64,000 nt of DNA from Diospyros lotus (taxonomy: Eukaryota > Streptophyta > Magnoliopsida > Ericales > Ebenaceae). A model generated the notes under the pieces. The model saw only the letters and a list, made by a program, of their open reading frames with translations, did no database searches and was not told the DNA's origin. The DNA is taken from the NCBI RefSeq assembly GCF_014633365.1, contig NC_068340.1, positions 41,626,328 to 41,690,327 on the forward strand, read 5' to 3'. Both the position numbers and the translations under genes were made by a program. Below are positions 23,501 through 35,282 of the stretch, one piece after another. Position 1 is the first letter of the stretch. Each line of letters begins with the position of its first letter.

Positions 23501-24239
23501 ACCAGCAATTCTTCTTTAGGTGACTCCTCTTGCTACAGTGGTAGCACTTCAGGTTCTTCTTACTTCTTGATTTTGATCTATCATAATTTTGGCTCCCACT
23601 TGAGCCACGTTCCACTGATCTACCTCTCGTTATCGTCAATGTCTTCGCTTGTTGCAAACTGGCAAAACTATCTTCCTTATTTTTGCGCCAATTTTCTTAT
23701 TCCAAAATAGCAGCTGCAGTAATATCATCGAAGACTAGGATTTCTGTGTTGGAATTATTTGTTAAGTTGATGATGAGTTGATCATATGAATCCGGTAAAC
23801 TTTGAAGTAGAAGTTCAACATGCTCATGTATCTCTATTTTATAACCTAATTATGTGAGATGAGAAAATAAAGTATTCAGGGTGTTGATGTGCTTTGTTAT
23901 TGCAGTAGATTTTGACATCCATAAAGTATACAATTTTCTCTTAAGAAAATTTTTGTTATGAAGTAATTTGGCCTCGTACAATTTTGTAAGATGATCTCAA
24001 ATATCATTTGTTGTTTTCTTTCCTTTTATGCTAGACAATATATTATCTACTAGTGTCAGATGAAGATTTACAATAATATTATTATCCATCTCATTCTATT
24101 TATCGTTATATGTGAAGTCCCTCGACCTATCTCTTATGGCCACTAGGCAATTATCTTTTCTCAAGATAGCCTTCATCTTTAACTTTCACAATGAGAAATT
24201 TCTCCCATTGAATTTTTCAATCTCAAATTTTGCCATCAT
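20530..24239 (-). pseudogene. Copia gag-pol relic
   Basis: Read leftward. Gag starts near 24236-24239 (MAKFEIEKFNGRNFSL, then a stop). A zinc knuckle of the CX2CX4HX4C form is at about 23535 (CYHCSKRSHLKKNC). Protease-region sequence lies at 23132-23317, the integrase core at 22451-22735 (IRIDNRREYTSNEF, QQNGVAEQMNKTLLERTRAM) and the integrase C-terminal part at 22007-22390. Reverse transcriptase pieces follow at 21693-21887 (ASRWMKAMQEEIETL), 21269-21481 (LNKSLYGLKQ) and 20988-21182, and RNase H near 20560 (CDSQSALHVARNP). The usual YVDD catalytic box reads YANY. Multiple stops and frameshifts separate the pieces, so no functional polyprotein is encoded. Confidence 0.9.
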
Positions 24240-24472
24240 TGTTTATATCACAAATTGCTTTGAGCACAAAATTAGCTCCTACTATTTCACGTGAACAGTA
24301 ACCGTACTTGTGAACAGTACCCCCATATATGTGAATAGTATCCAATATCTTCAAAAGAGTGATTAATAATCTAACTTATTTTCTGATGTGAAAGATCCAC
24401 TTTTATAGTGGCAACTGCAAAACATATGATAAGCAGATACATAAACACTTCAATGTATTCTTTGATACAATT

Positions 24473-24922
24473 TGTTGAGAAATAACACCAGATTAGATTA
24501 AGGTCCCAACTAATAATTTGAGAAAAATAATAATAACGTAAAAAATTAGACACAAATTTTACGTGAAAAACCCTCAAACAAATTAGGGTAAAAATCATGG
24601 ATAAGAATAGAAGAATTTACTATAAAAAATAATAAAAATTATAACTTTTCCTCTAAATCACAAGAAAATGACAACAATAATCTCTCTTTAAAATAAAAAA
24701 AAACTCTTAATAATTCTTTCTAATTCTTTATTTTTCTCTTTAATAATAAGATAATGGGATACTTAACATTTGAAGTGGGTGGTGCCGCATGGACAACTAA
24801 TTCAAAGCTGTCCAAGTGCACATCTTCTCGTTTCAATTTCGCTACCTCCAATTCTTCTTTCCAGAACAATCTTTATAATATTATATGTGTGGAATAGTAA
24901 TTTTTAACATTTAGGCACGACA
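24473..24922 (-). repeat. 5' LTR of the copia element
   Basis: On the plus strand it starts TGTTGAGAAATAACACC and ends GGCACGACA. Just inside, 24460-24471 read on the minus strand gives TTGTATCAAAG, a decayed Met-tRNA primer site (exact TGGTATCAGAG in the remnant at 4086-4096). Confidence 0.85.
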
Positions 24923-25001
24923 CTTTTGACATTTTGTTTCATTAATTAGTTTGTGAAAAATCAACTTAATCTGTTGCAGGGACGACAAGGTGGTATCGAC
25001 G

Positions 25002-28000
25002 ATGTTGGATCTTTTGGTTGCACTAATTCCGGGAGTTTGTGCTTTGGTTGCAGCTGTTATACAAGGTCCTTCCAAGACATTTAAACCTGTATTAGCTAAA
25101 CTTAATCGTCCTGAAGCTAGTTTTGATTCTATAATTGTCATCTTTTAACTTAAATCTAATAAAAATTTGAATATTAGCTACTCAAAGTGTACTTTTATGT
25201 GTGAACATGCCATACATTCATGCATTTTCTTGCAAAATCTAGGGTTTATCTTGCTTGAAATCATAAGAATGTGAGATTCATACTGAAGAACATAATGGGT
25301 TTATAGATTCTTGAAATCAAGGCTAGAAAATTCCTTCACATAACTGAATGGTGGAACATTCTTAAAGAGTATATAGTTTAATTGTACTATAAACATCATG
25401 GTCCATTTTGCTTGATTTTTAAATACTTGAATAAGAATATGATTGTTCCTTTTCTTGGTTTTTTTTGTAGGAAAATTGACCCCTGGTGGCAACAAGGAAA
25501 TTAATGGTGAGTTTGATACATTAATGGGTCATAGTTCTTTTGTTTGTTGTGACTTATTAATAGAAACAATTAATCTTTTTTTTTTTTTGTTTTCTCCTAA
25601 GTTCAATCAACTCTTTTTTTTTTTTTTTTTATGACGCTCCATCACGGGTACCCCCACCACTTACTCAACCTCTTGATTTTGACAGAAGAGGTAAATCGCA
25701 GGAGCCTGGAGCTAGTTTTGGTTTTGTAATGGTCCTCTTTTAACTTAAATCTAATAAAAATTTGAATAGTAGCTACTCAAAGTGTATTTTTATGTGTGAA
25801 CATGCCATACATTCATGTCATTTTCTTGCAAAATCTAGGGTTTATCTTGCTTGAAGTCATAAGAATAGAATGGGTTTATAGATTTTTGAAATCACGGCTA
25901 GAAAATTCCCTCACATAACTAAATGGTGGAACATTCTTAAAGAGTATACAGTTTAATTGTACTATAAACATTATGGTCTATTTTGCTTGATTTTTAGATA
26001 CTTGAATAAGAATATGATTGTTCCTTTTCTTGTTTTTTGTTTTTTTTTAGGAAAATTGGCCTCCGATGGCAACAAGAAAAGTAAGGGTGAGTTTGATACA
26101 TTAATGGGTTATAGTTCCTTTGTTTGTTGTGACTTATTAATGGAAACAATCAATCTTCTTCTTTTTTTTTTTTTTCGTCTAAGTTCAATTAACTCTTTTC
26201 TCTTTTTGGATAACGTTCCATCACTGGTGTAACACCCTATTTTTCCGGGCACATTATAACTTGGGACAATTCTAGGACAATAATTTTTTTTTTCCTTTCA
26301 AACTAATAATAAATCACATCATACCTCGAATCCGTCATAGAACTTCCAATTATTTTTCTTGAAAAAGAATCATTATACACATCAAATGCGGAAGCAATGA
26401 TCGAACCTAATATATCAACATTGATCATAAATTAATTCTTACATCTTAATTAATCATAAGGATATAAATCAACATTTCTCAAAACGTTCAAAATTTAAAG
26501 TAGCAGAACTTAAATATATAAGCTACATAACATACATTTCATTCATCATGCCCCTTGCTAAGTGTTATTTCATGTCTCATTCATCCCCGTATCTGCTACA
26601 ATTTCCATCTGGAATGTTTGAATATTTCAGGGGCAAAACCTAAGTTAGATGATGAATCATCTAAGTAAGGGTACAGAAAATATATTTCGTGTAATAATGC
26701 AATGTCTTACTCATCATAAGGGTCAACTGCACCCTTCATACTACTTAATATTTTTACGGCCACCTCTTTCGAAGCCAAGGTGTATGGGTGCACCCTTGGT
26801 AAAGTAACGGTGCCAGTTCGTACTCCTTACGGCCACAATACGCGTGATCAATGATATCAACGTGTAGTTATGCATTTCATAGTCATGTCATGTATGCAGT
26901 CTACGTGATGGATACATATTGGAACATGTCAAGATGATGAAAGTATCCCCGAGGATCGGGGTTTAAAAGATAAATCACCTACTAATCAAACATTTTTCAT
27001 AAAACTAAGTTCAGTTGGGAAGTACTACCCTTCTCCAGCCTATCAAGCTACCTCGATATTCGTGTATTGTCTCGATAATCGTCTCGATTTACGTACAAAT
27101 CTCAAAATTTGCACAAGTCACTTCAATTTAATCCTCAAACTATCCTAATCACCATAGTTGATTAAATAAATATTAAAACCTATTTTTTCATAATTTCTTG
27201 CATTTTTTTATTTTTCTCTCTATTTCTTCATATTTTTCCTCAATAGATCCAAACTAAATATTTCTTAAATATTTCACTGTGAAAATTCATAAAATAATAT
27301 TCTTGAATTTCTAAAATTTTCTAAGAAATTTTACTTACCTTAACTTAGCTTTTTCGATTTTCTCGATATGCGTACCATATCCTTGAAACGCGTGCCAAAA
27401 CAATTTTTCTTGCCAAAATCTCCAAAAAATTACTAAATCTCTAAATCCTATTTTTCAAGATTTTTCTACCACTTTTTTTATTTTTTTCTTCATTTTTTCT
27501 TTCTTTTTCTTTTTCTTTTTCTTTTCTTTTCTTTCTTTTCTCTTTCTCCTATTCATCTTCTTCCTCCCTCCTTCCTCCTACAACTCACACATGCTTCTTC
27601 TTCTCTCTTTTTCTTTTTCTTTATTTTCTTCTTCTCTTCTTTCTTCCTCTTCTTCTCCCTTTTCCTTCTTCTCTTCCTCTTCTTCTTCTTCACCCGCGAG
27701 CTACCTGCAACCAGCCCGCCCACCATGCGCGCCCAGCAGCTTTGCCCAACCGCCACACAGCCGCGTTGCGGGCCCTCGCTTCCGCTGTCGCTGCTCGCCA
27801 CCGGCCGCCCCAACGGCCACCACCATCGCAGCCATCAACCGGCCTCCGCGTGCAACTGCTACCTACAGCCATGGCCGCAATGGCTGCTGGAAGCTTGCGG
27901 CCATGGCTGCCGCAAGCTGTTGCGGCCCATTCCGGCCGCCTTCGGCTACCCTCGCAGCTACCTTCTTTCTCTCTCTCTCTCTCTCTCTAGCGAACTCTCG

Positions 28001-31000
28001 GCTAGTTGCTCGTTGCCTCAGCCGCCCATGCTTGCTTCGACCATTGCTCTGCAACTCTCTCTCCTTCCATCTGCTCACAACCCATCCCCTTTTATAGCTA
28101 TCTCCAACCATTTCGCCCATCTCTCTTAGCATCTGACACACTCAACTTGTTGTCATGGATTTGCAGAGGCGTGGGATTTGCGTGGCATGGGTTGCATTTA
28201 CAGATACATGGGCTCTCCTATGCGCGTACACATAAATATATATAGTACATCACATTTAATTAATGAGAGATAAATCAATCTCTTAATTCTTCCTACCCCA
28301 TATCTTCTTGCAAGATTATCTTTCAAATCTTGCAGCCCACGATTGATTATGTGCTTCCAATTGCACAAATTTGCACCCACTGCTTCCATATATGTACATA
28401 TACATATATATCATATATTATACTATAATAATAAAGAAATAACACATTTAAATCTCAAATTTCATCCTTATTTCACCTATGCAATTCCTTAATTACAACT
28501 ATACCCTTAAACCTCAAATTAATTTGCATTACAATACTAAAAATGCAAAATCAAAAACTTCAAAGTTACTCGATAATGACAATTTCGTCCCAGTGTTCTC
28601 ACCAGGCCATTGTTTAATCCCGAAACCACTGAAGGGTTGCTCATTACATAAAATCGAATCCCCCCTAGGGTTCCGTTGATTTTTCGGGAGCCTCTTACAA
28701 CAATTTGGTTTTGCAGCCTAAATGGCAGCTGCATTTTAATTGTACCGAAAATCATTCTTGATTCAATTTCTTTTGATACTATAAATCTTATCTCGAAACA
28801 CTCATCGAGACCATATAATTTTTCTTAGATAATTTCACTCCGAGGTATTCCTTGCAGTCAATTCGGTATGTATAACTGCTACCAAACCAATTTTTCGGTA
28901 TTCTAAACTTGCCTAAATTACGTGAAAATGTTACGAAAATATGGGTTCTTACAATTGGCGCCCCTGCCACTCAGCCCCTTGATTCTGACTGTAATGTACC
29001 AAAATTTTATAAAAAAAGGTGCTTGATTCTTTGAAATTCTTGGGCCAAAGTATAAATTTCGATTCCGATCAAAAGTGATCAATCAGCGATTTTGGGAAAT
29101 AGGAATCTCTTATATACAAAGTTCATGTTAATTCTATACGGCTGTGATATGTTATACGATCTGGAATATATATTATTATGAAAAATATTATCTTGTACAT
29201 TAATCAATAAAAATATATATAATATATATGTATATACATATGTGTATATAAAAAAAAATAGGGGAAAAATTGGCCGGTGGGGCACGGTAGTGGCCAACAG
29301 CTTTTGTGGCCTCCGACCAGGGCCAAAACCGGCCATGTGAAGGCCTAATCGTAGGACTTCAAGGCCTAAGGAGGTAGATTAGCACGAAGCTCGGTCGAAA
29401 TGGCCAAGAAATTGGCTAGAGATGGCTTGTCATCTGGATGACTCTTTGCCAAAAAAACTAGGGGTGTCGTGACTGGTTTTGAGCATTTTTCAAGGGGTTT
29501 CGGGGTTCCCAATGGCTAAGGAAGAGCTCGGGGACCAAGAGTCGGTCATGGATTGGCCTGAAAAGCGGTGATCTTGGCTATAAATAGTTAAAATTTTGAT
29601 TGAGAAGAGAGGCATTTGGAATCGGGTGTTCAGGAACTCATTGCGTTAAATTAGCAAAGAGGTTCTACTCTAGGTGAGGAAATGAGAAGATCTGGAAAGT
29701 TTGGAAGGCAAAAGAGCAAGGGAAGGCCAATTTCAAAGGGCCTCCGGAATCACGAAAGGATCACTAGAGCCGAGTCTTCAAGTGCCGGTTTGAGGGGGCA
29801 TTGGGACATAGGAAGCATCTGTATGGAACCTGACATGAGTTTCAAGGTGAGTATTTTTACTTAAACTTGATTTATTATGAGTGGTTTACCCTAACTCGAT
29901 ATGACTTTATGTGAGGATTACTTTATTTGTCATATTGTCATGTGTTATGATGCTTCATACATGCATTCATACATTGTGTTGTGATACGTATGTACATTCT
30001 TAGTATTTATTGGCATGCATCGCATGTGGAGTGATGATATTGCTAATCTATCACGGATGTTGTAAGTATATCCTGCCCTTGCTAGTAAGTTTGCCAAATA
30101 ATAATTAGCATGAAAAGAAAGATGATGCATTTTTTCCCTTGACATGTCATGCATGAGATTTTATTAAATAAAACCTCACTTAGATGATTCAACATCTAAT
30201 TTAGACTATGCCCTTGGAATATTCAAATATTTCAAATGGAGTTTACAACAAAGTAGATGAGATGTATCAGCACGAGATGTTGTGTCCAACAAAGTTTTAG
30301 CAAGTTGTTCCTGCATTTTGCTTCTTCTTGAAAATTCGAATATGTTTTAGTCATGTTGGGAAACTTATGTTTTGCTGACAATCAATCTTGTAAAATAGTG
30401 TTATGTATTACGATTTGTGTTTAAATAACATCCATCTAATATTACTATCGGAGTCAGCCCTGGGCCAGGGCTACAGCCTGGGGCCCACAAGTAAGGGGGG
30501 CCCAAATTTTTTTGTTAAGCTTATGTATATATGTGTATAAAAAATTAAAAAAAAATCAAGAAAGAAGTTGTCGCCTCTATACTGTTAATGAAAAAAAAGC
30601 CAATCAATCAATTCTCAATCTCAAGAAGAAACATAATTAGGAAGAAAAGTCTCTTATTAATTATTTAATATAATATAAAACAAATAAACAAAATATAGAA
30701 AATCAAAACAGACTTTCTTATTAGCCAAATATGTAGATTCAAATATGTAGTTTTCATTTTTTAATGCAATGTTTATAATGCAGGGTACTCTTTTTCCTTC
30801 ATTTGGGTTTTTGTCCCATTGGATTTTTCTCAAATAAGGTTTTAATGAGGCCCCAAAGTATTCTTTCTTATTTTTTTGTAAATTCTTATAATTTTAATAA
30901 AATTAATTAGTTGATAATTTTTTTTATTTAATTTGTATAAAGGGGCACATTTAAAAAAATTTACCCTGAACCTTAGAAAACCTAGGACCGACTCAAACTG

Positions 31001-33030
31001 CTATGGTTCAATGTTGTTTTGAGGTTCGATATTTAGTTTTTGCATTTGATGTTTATAATGATTCTCATTTTAGATAGATGAATGATAATTGAAATTTTTT
31101 GAAATTTTTGTTATTGTTTAGCTCAAAATTTCCTAAGTTATAATACATTTAGAAAAGCGAGGTGTTACACTAACACATGAGGTAAATCGCGGGATCCTGC
31201 GCACCTAAAAAATCGAACCCATACACAACCGATTGGGGGTGACCAGCAAGCACTTAAGTTCCACCGTTTAACCACGTGGCTTGGTCTCGAAGGGCTCAAT
31301 TAGCTCTTTTTGATGTATGATAGGATGTTCATTTGCAAGTTTAATGTTAGATCTTAACAAATACAATAATTTCTTTCAACATGCATGAAAGCCAACAGGA
31401 ATGATATAGGTAACAATGCATATAACTGGCGTTTAATTGATCATTATCAATGCATGTTGTTAAGCGCAACAAATATTTTCTAGCATCTAAAAATGCCATA
31501 AGCTTTTTCCTGTGGCACATAGTTCTTCTTAGACATTGGAAACAACCTCTTTTTTTGTAGTGTGGCTTTGTGATTTGCTTTGTTTTGTATTAGATGTTGT
31601 TAGGCTATCTCCAAAAATATTCTCTATCTCGTTTTTTATTATATTATAAATAATTTTCTTCTTATTCTAATTTTATTTTAAAAATTATATTTGTTCCAAT
31701 AACACTTCCTATTATCTTCTCTATTGATTCCTTATTTCAATTATTTTTCAATAAAATTTAGTTTTATTTATTTCAGAATACACATAATTAATAATTAAAT
31801 ACATAAAATAATCAAACACACGTATACAAAATTAATAATCAAATAAATTAATTAATAATCAGGTACACATACACAAAATCAATAATCAAATACACAAATC
31901 AATAACCAAATACACAAATACATAATCACTCATTCAATATAAAAATAAATACAAAAAAAATCTCAAAATCACAAATCAGTTTGATCTGTTCCTCCTCCTC
32001 GTCGAAGAAGCTGTTGTTGTCGCTGCCTCTGCTGGTCGCCACCAAAGAAGCTGCCGCCGCCTTTACTGGTTGCCGCCATCACTGTATTTGGTCTTTGCAA
32101 TTTGTCTGCCTTCGCCAGTGAATTTTGCCTTCGCCTTTGCCTGGAACTCGTCTTCTTCGACCGTCCCCTCCCGCCACAACTCCCCAAAAAAAGTTCTATT
32201 TGGGTCTCCTCTCAAATTATTTTAGTTGGGTCTAACTTTCACAGAAGACCAAAAATAAAAAATCAAGATATCTGTAACATTTTTTTTTTTTGGGCAGGTA
32301 ATGCTGAAAAACAATTAGCGTCACTTGAGGAGGAGGCTAAAAATCTGACGCAAGAAGGGAAGAGGATTCGGACGGAACAGTATGAAGTAGTCAACTCTTA
32401 TAGAAGCCAAGTTACAGCACTCATGCGACTTAGCCTATTTTATGGCGTTGCCTCTATCTATCTCCAACTAAGTTACACCGACGAGGTTAAGATGACAATT
32501 CTCTTCTTCTTTGCCTTCGCGGTTGCCTTTAGGACGGCATTGACGAAGCTCGAGAAAATATCTCAGTCGACTGGGGACCTCAGGAAAAGGCTGAAACCTT
32601 TGCAGAAGCAAGTCACAACTTTTAAAACCAACCGTGGCAAGCCGGGAAATCGGCTGGATGGGCAAATTAAGCAGCTGGAGGAAGACATAGCTAAGGCCAT
32701 GGAGCTATCTAAATCAAATGATAAGCAGGCCAACGAATCATCGGTGCTTCTCCCTCTCGCAGCTTGTGCAGTTGCATGTGGGCGCTGTATCCCTGGTCTT
32801 TCCGAGCTTGTGCAGTTGCTTGTTTTGCTCTGTTCGCTCGCCTCTACACATCCCACTGTAAGAGCTACATCTATAAATGTATATACATATATATATATAT
32901 ATATGTGTCAATATATTCTCGTCTGTCTTTCTCATGGCCATGAGTTCATGAATTGTCACAGCTGCTGCTTTCAACCATTCTGCAAGGCTGTCTATTAATG
33001 CTAAACCACAGCGGAAAGGACTGGGATTAA
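25002..33030 (+). CDS. B2: putative membrane/coiled-coil protein of the tandem family
   Basis: Function unrecognised. The model joins 25002-25065, 25471-25506, 26051-26086, 32298-32857 and 32962-33030, giving 254 aa. The first exon encodes a hydrophobic anchor (MLDLLVALIPGVCALVAAVI), then come two 12-residue linkers (KLTPGGNKEIN, KLASDGNKKSK). The main exon has a charged helix (EKQLASLEEEAKNL), a hydrophobic hairpin (VASIYLQLSY ... MTILFFFAFAVAF), a long coiled-coil-like stretch and LLPLAACAVACGRC. It shares B1's duplication before the final donor, so the last exon is read in the shifted frame. The 9-residue linker exon is dead, because its acceptor AG at about 31381 reads AT. The intron at 26087-32297 contains a 4.9 kb LTR-like insertion. 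All exons are open, but splicing across such an intron is unproven. Confidence 0.45.
25613..25708 (-). mobile_element. SINE-like element, truncated copy 2
   Basis: Poly-T tail then ATGACGCTCCATCACGG, and a body ending in GAGGTAAATCGCAGGAGCC. There it is cut off by a duplicated segment starting GGAGCTAGTTTTGG, the sequence just after the first coding exon. It marks an internal tandem duplication of the linker-exon region. Confidence 0.5.
26190..26227 (-). mobile_element. SINE-like element copy 3, tail part
   Basis: GGATAACGTTCCATCACTGG, preceded by T-rich sequence. The remainder resumes at 31171 beyond the LTR-like insertion. Confidence 0.45.
26228..31169. mobile_element. Head-to-head pair of LTR-like sequences
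   Basis: The outer ends are inverted: TGTAACACCCTATT on the left and, reading in from the right, TGTAACACCTCGCT. About 0.9 kb inward from each end still aligns as inverted repeats (GAATCATTATACACATCAAA against GAATCATTATAAACATCAAA). Each half has a TATA box pointing outward: minus strand at 28090-28097 (CTATAAAAGG) and plus strand at 29579-29587 (TATAAATAG). At the centre, TTCTTACA ends at 28953 and is followed by ATTGGCGCCCCTGCC, which resembles a primer-binding site. There is no gag or pol coding. The proline/serine-rich frames at 27591-28141 come from a pyrimidine-rich tract. I infer two LTR-like sequences joined head to head. I found no convincing target duplication. Confidence 0.55.
30451..30994. 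mobile_element. MITE-like insertion nested in the right LTR-like arm
   Basis: This block is absent from the homologous left arm. Its ends are inverted: GAGTCAGCCCTGGG and, from the right, GAGTCGGTCCTAGG. The target duplication is unclear, so the class is not assigned. Confidence 0.45.
31171..31293 (-). mobile_element. SINE-like element copy 3, tRNA-like head
   Basis: On the minus strand, TGGTTAAACGG (31264-31274) matches the Pol III A-box consensus, and GGGTTCGAT (31212-31220) resembles the B-box. The spacing is tRNA-like. The right flank CTCAATTAGCTC matches the target site seen in other copies. Confidence 0.6.
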
Positions 33031-33097
33031 GGGCGCTGCCCTTAGAGGAGGTGAACCATGAACTATGAAGCAATCAATCCCCTGGACACAGTTTTCA

Positions 33098-33815
33098 GGC
33101 TTAGTAGTTTGGCTAGGCTTTTTTTTTTTAGAGTTTTTAAGCTCGATAGTGTTTAAGCTGATTGTAGCATTTAAATTAGATAAGGTTTAAACTGATAATG
33201 TGTTTGAATAAATATGATTTTAAACTATCAGTTAATAGTTATGTGTTTGGTTCAAAAGAACCGATAAGTTATTACAACTTGATAAGAAGACGAGAATAGA
33301 TATGTTATTAAATAATGTAAAATTTTATTATTAAATATTAATAAATAATTTTCATATTATTAAAAATATATTAACATAATATTATTATATATATTATATA
33401 TCTTTATTACTGTTATATATAAATATGATAGTTATATATATATATATATAACAGTTCGATCGGCTATGGCAGCAACAGGGAGGAAAAACACGAACGAAGG
33501 AGATGAGGGCAATGGATGACCAGTGGGGGTGATGGCAGTAGTCAACGGTGGTGGTCGAAAGAGCTGAAGAACAAGGCGGCGGGAGCTAGAGGTTGAAAAA
33601 AAATGACATGGCTAAAAATTAGTAAAAAGATAAGGGTAAAATGATAAAATACTGGATCAACCCAACTTATAAATAACCAGCGTTTTGCAAAACCTATCTC
33701 CCAATGGCTTTTGCAAAATGCATAGCTTTTGCAAAACATTGGTGAGGTGCACCCAAACATCTCACCAGCTTTTCAATAGCTTATAAACGGACAAGTCACT
33801 TTGCCAAACGAGCCC
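33098..33815. mobile_element. PIF/Harbinger-like MITE after B2
   Basis: Interrupts sequence continuous in the B1 3' flank (GTTTTCAGTCTTC). Flanked by TCA at 33095-33097 and 33816-33818. The ends GGCTTAGTAGTTTGGC and, from the right, GGGCTCGTTTGGC share TTTGGC. A 3-bp duplication and GGGC.. ends fit Harbinger, though TCA is not the usual TWA. Confidence 0.5.
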
Positions 33816-33902
33816 TCAATCTTCTGTGTTTGTTTGTTTTTGAATTGAGTTAAGCTTTTACATAATCTTTTGGATATTTTTCATTAAAAACAAAGAATGC
33901 AA

Positions 33903-33919
33903 CACGTGCTATGCACGTG
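33903..33919. promoter_or_regulatory. Palindromic double G-box in the B-type 3' flank
   Basis: CACGTGCTATGCACGTG holds two CACGTG motifs around a 5-bp centre. It is identical at 62195-62211 and mutated at 8825-8841. It could be a bZIP/bHLH site or a transposon terminal hairpin; its position downstream of genes makes a promoter role doubtful. Confidence 0.35.
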
Positions 33920-33983
33920 CAAGTTAAGAAATACAATTGATAGTTAAAATTTAAAATTTGTTTAGGCAATATTTATAAGAAGA

Positions 33984-35247
33984 CAAGGGCGGATCCAAGA
34001 ATTTAAGTTGGGGGGCTGAAATTTTAAAAAGTTAATGCAATAAAATTCTTATATAACTAAAACGTCAATACAACAAATTTTCATTAAATTTGAGCTCGGC
34101 AAGGTACTTTCAATGCAAGAAAACCATTGATATTCAGGATTTGAAGAAGGAGAAACTTCAATTTCAGGAGATAAACTTGAAGGAATTGGTGTAAATTCAC
34201 TAGATTGATTTTGCACATTATCAGTTGAAATACTTTCACTAGTATGATGATCTCTCTTTCTGAAAAAAGATAACAATGTTTTTCTTTTCTTCGCAGAAGG
34301 TTGTTGTTCCATTCTAAATTCTAAGATACACAAACAAAAAATAACATACTTCAATAATCGAACAATTAAAATATTTAACTCAAGATTTGAGGCAAATGCA
34401 AGGCCAATATAACAAATTAACAATTGACAATTGTATTCCTAATCCTAACTGAATGCAGCAATCAAACAGCCAACTCCAGGCAGACACAAAATTAGCAAAA
34501 AAATCACTTATAACTTGCTCAAAAAAAACAGCAGCTTCAACGAATCAATCAACAACAAAGTTGAAACCACAAACAAATTGAAACAATTTATTTTACTTGT
34601 TAAGCAGAGGCAGAGGCAAAAAAAAAAAAAAAAATTACCTAGCTCTCAATCAAATGAAGCAAGGCAGTGAGCAAGGGCGAGGCCGAGAGGCAGAGCAGAG
34701 GGCTTCGGGGCGAGCAAGAGGGTGAGACGCCGAGAGCCAAGACCCGAGAGGCAGCGTCGCAGCAGCTAGGGCTGGTGAGAGCGAGAGCGGTCGAGCGAGA
34801 GAAAGAGAAAAGGGCGAGGGTGAGCGAGAGCAAGAGAGGCGAGAGCAATAGGGGCCGAGGGTGAGCGCGAGCAAGAGAGATGAAGAGAGCGAGAGGCCGA
34901 GGGAGAGCACGAGCAAGAGGGGCCGAGGGTGAGCGCGAGCAAGAGAGATGAAGAGAGCGAGAGGCCGATGGAGAGCACGAGCAAGAGAGATGCAAAGAGC
35001 GAGGGCCAACGCAAGAGGACGCCAGACGAGAAAGAAAGAGGAGGCAGAGAGCGAGAGGTGACGAGGGTGAGAGAGAGCGAGAGTGAAGTCGGGAAAGGAA
35101 GAAGAAGTGGAGAAGAAAAAGGTTTCCAGATAGGGGCTGGGGTGGGCTGGGGTCAAATAATTGCAAATTTAAGCCTACCTAATTCAATTTTCTTGTGGGC
35201 TACCCTAGGCTTCAGCCCAGGGCATCTCACACATAAATCTGCCCCTG
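33984..35247. mobile_element. Non-autonomous hAT element 1
   Basis: 8-bp duplication TAAGAAGA (33976-33983) / TATGAAGA (35248-35255) with one mismatch. Ends CAAGGGCGGATCC and, from the right, CAGGGGCAGATTT. It interrupts flank sequence intact after B1 (8880-8920). The right third is a GAGCGAGAG-rich tract with a repeat of about 66 bp (34870-34990). Long frames there are low-complexity and I do not call them genes. The 34049-34423 minus frame (KKRKTLLSFFRKRD) resembles the start of a transposase and may be a captured or residual N-terminus. Confidence 0.75.
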
Positions 35248-35282
35248 TATGAAGATGAATTTGGATACAGTGGTATAATTGA

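Larger units (their letters stand above)
19786..24922 (-). mobile_element. Full-length, inactive Ty1/copia retrotransposon
   Basis: Two LTRs (19786-20282 and 24473-24922) flank a minus-strand gag-pol relic. The insertion is flanked by CTTTG (19781-19785) and CTTTT (24923-24927), a decayed 5-bp target duplication. The paralogous empty site, TTCTTTGACATTTC, occurs at 50230. The internal order gag, protease, integrase, reverse transcriptase, RNase H is the copia order. It sits in the B2 leader intron, antisense to the gene. The LTRs differ clearly in length (497 and 450 bp) and sequence, so the insertion is old. Confidence 0.9.

Noticed and set aside
27553..28141. Overlapping frames on both strands, including a 168-residue one
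   Set aside because: They come from a pyrimidine-rich tract in the left LTR-like arm. No domain, and mutually overlapping in several frames.
34639..35252. Leucine/serine-rich frames up to 175 residues
   Set aside because: Generated by GAGCGAGAG-type repeats in a non-autonomous hAT element; the same kind of tract appears in the second hAT.
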